A stretch of 14,696 nt of DNA from JAEZKC01 sp046538945 (lineage in GTDB: Bacteria > Fibrobacterota > Chitinivibrionia > Chitinivibrionales > Chitinispirillaceae): the NCBI GenBank assembly GCA_046538945.1, contig JBKHHW010000075.1:1-14696 (forward strand). The letters are read 5' to 3'. Below are positions 14,023 through 14,696 of this stretch, piece after piece (position 1 is the stretch's first letter; each line of letters begins with the position of its first letter). The translations under genes and the position numbers were made by a program. Below the pieces are notes generated by a model, which saw only the letters and a list, made by a program, of their open reading frames with translations, did no database searches and was not told the DNA's origin.

Positions 14023-14577
14023 TTAACGCTTTTGGGTCAGCGCAGGATGATGGTATCCTCTCATGAAGACCGGAGAACCGTCTTTGGGGAAATGACCCCA
14101 GTTCATCGGACCAAGCTTTCTGATATGAATGGAAGGCGGTACCCTGCGCACTTTTGAAGCGCGGGTGTACTTCGCGGGGCGCTGTTGCCGCGAATCCTGA
14201 AACTGGGGGGAGTACTTCTCTCCCATTATTTTTTCAGCTCGTTTTTCGTGAGCAGCCACCAGTTTCGAATTCTTCTCACTGAGGGCATCGAGTTTTTTAT
14301 AATACTTGGAAAGTCTGCGGCTGGAGGTTTTGGTTTTCAAAAGCTCCTCGTTAATTTTCACTTCCAGTGACGCAGTTCTCCTCCAATGCTCCTTGTTGAT
14401 GTATTTCATGCTCTTGTGGAGTTCTTTAAGTTTGCGTTCCTGGCCGCGGGTCAGATCCAGTTCGGTATAGTGCCGTACCGTTTTTGCCTCTTTTTGCACC
14501 ACGTCGGCTGCGCCGGCGTAAAGAGGAACCATCAGTGTTACCGCCAATATGAAAAGTAGTGTTAGTTTCGATCCCAT
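14023..14577 (-). CDS. Small basic secreted protein, Spy/CpxP-like
   Basis: I use the ATG at 14577 (184 residues), with AAGGA 6 bases upstream. A TTG one codon earlier is too close to that site. A signal peptide covers residues 1-23, with predicted cleavage at A-G-A23, so the protein is periplasmic or exported. After it comes L42-T-R-G-Q46, which resembles the LTxxQ motif of Spy/CpxP periplasmic chaperones, and a long, highly charged helical stretch (about 37-120) typical of that fold. The last 60 residues differ: they are rich in Arg, Lys, Pro and His, with no clear secondary structure. The whole protein is strongly basic. Spy-like proteins hold unfolded envelope proteins or sense envelope stress, but the assignment rests on one short motif and the helical pattern. 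A nucleic-acid- or polyanion-binding role is an alternative. Confidence 0.7.
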   Translation of the reverse strand: MGSKLTLLFILAVTLMVPLYAGAADVVQKEAKTVRHYTELDLTRGQERKLKELHKSMKYINKEHWRRTASLEVKINEELLKTKTSSRRLSKYYKKLDALSEKNSKLVAAHEKRAEKIMGEKYSPQFQDSRQQRPAKYTRASKVRRVPPSIHIRKLGPMNWGHFPKDGSPVFMRGYHHPALTQKR

Positions 14578-14696
14578 CAAAAGTCCTTTCGTTAGCTTGT
14601 GATCTTCGGGCCCTGTATTCTTGAAAGGTTATTTCGTTTGGGAGGGAAAAAATATTCTGTAGATTTGATGGAAATGGTGGCCGGAGGATGGAATGT
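14578..14696. other. Upstream region of the basic secreted-protein gene, to window end
   Basis: It contains the ribosome binding site of the minus-strand gene (AAGGA, seen as TCCTT at 14584-14588) and an AT-rich block near 14649-14656 that may be part of its promoter. The last bases include GGAGG followed 5 bases later by an ATG at 14693 on the plus strand. A divergent gene may start there, but the window ends too soon to tell. Confidence 0.3.

Noticed and set aside
14669..14696. Start of a plus-strand gene at the window edge.
   Set aside because: A GGAGG and nearby ATG codons are visible, but at most nine codons fit before the window ends, too few to support a gene.
1..14696. A defence island, mobile element or CRISPR array.
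   Set aside because: No transposase, phage, toxin-antitoxin, nuclease or Cas gene is seen, and no spaced direct repeats. The only recombinase has the layout and context of a housekeeping Xer protein.

Overview
The window looks like ordinary bacterial chromosome, densely coded on both strands, with eleven supported protein genes. I see no RNA gene, insertion sequence, prophage or CRISPR array. The best taxonomic clue is the secreted protein at 11862-13805. It carries a fibro-slime domain and ends in a FlgD-Ig-like tail, a combination I associate with Fibrobacterota (Fibrobacter, Chitinispirillum and Chitinivibrio relatives). The Aquifex-type aconitase and the multi-GAF protein fit a Gram-negative, non-proteobacterial lineage. 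Myxobacteria also carry fibro-slime proteins, so the phylum is an inference.

Left part (1-6985, all genes on the minus strand). In transcription order these are aconitase (acn), leucyl aminopeptidase (pepA), a glycerophosphodiester phosphodiesterase-family enzyme, a 604-residue protein with three GAF-like domains, and, after a 433-base gap, a small lipoprotein closed by a clear terminator at 24-62. acn, pepA and the phosphodiesterase gene are 49-105 bases apart with no terminator between them and may be co-transcribed. The GAF gene has its own extended -10 promoter, placed so that its transcript would begin at the ATG.

Middle part (6986-10595). The membrane protease gene ftsH runs divergently from acn and ends in a strong terminator at 9133-9163. 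It converges on a two-gene minus-strand operon, rfbA-rfbC, which encodes the first and third enzymes of dTDP-L-rhamnose synthesis. The second and fourth enzymes (rfbB, rfbD) are not here.

Right part (10596-14696). A XerC/XerD tyrosine recombinase gene is divergent from rfbA. A heptamer tandem repeat follows it, then the fibro-slime protein with its terminator, then a hairpin-rich convergent intergenic stretch. Last is a small, very basic secreted protein on the minus strand with a Spy/CpxP-like LTxxQ motif.

Most genes are housekeeping (TCA cycle, proteolysis, cell-surface sugar supply, chromosome dimer resolution). The less ordinary items are the two genes that look leaderless, the GAF protein with no output domain, the multi-domain fibro-slime protein, the heptamer repeat, a long CGAA-capped inverted repeat, and two short open frames that are probably not genes but deserve a check. 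I did not find a convincing new multi-gene system.
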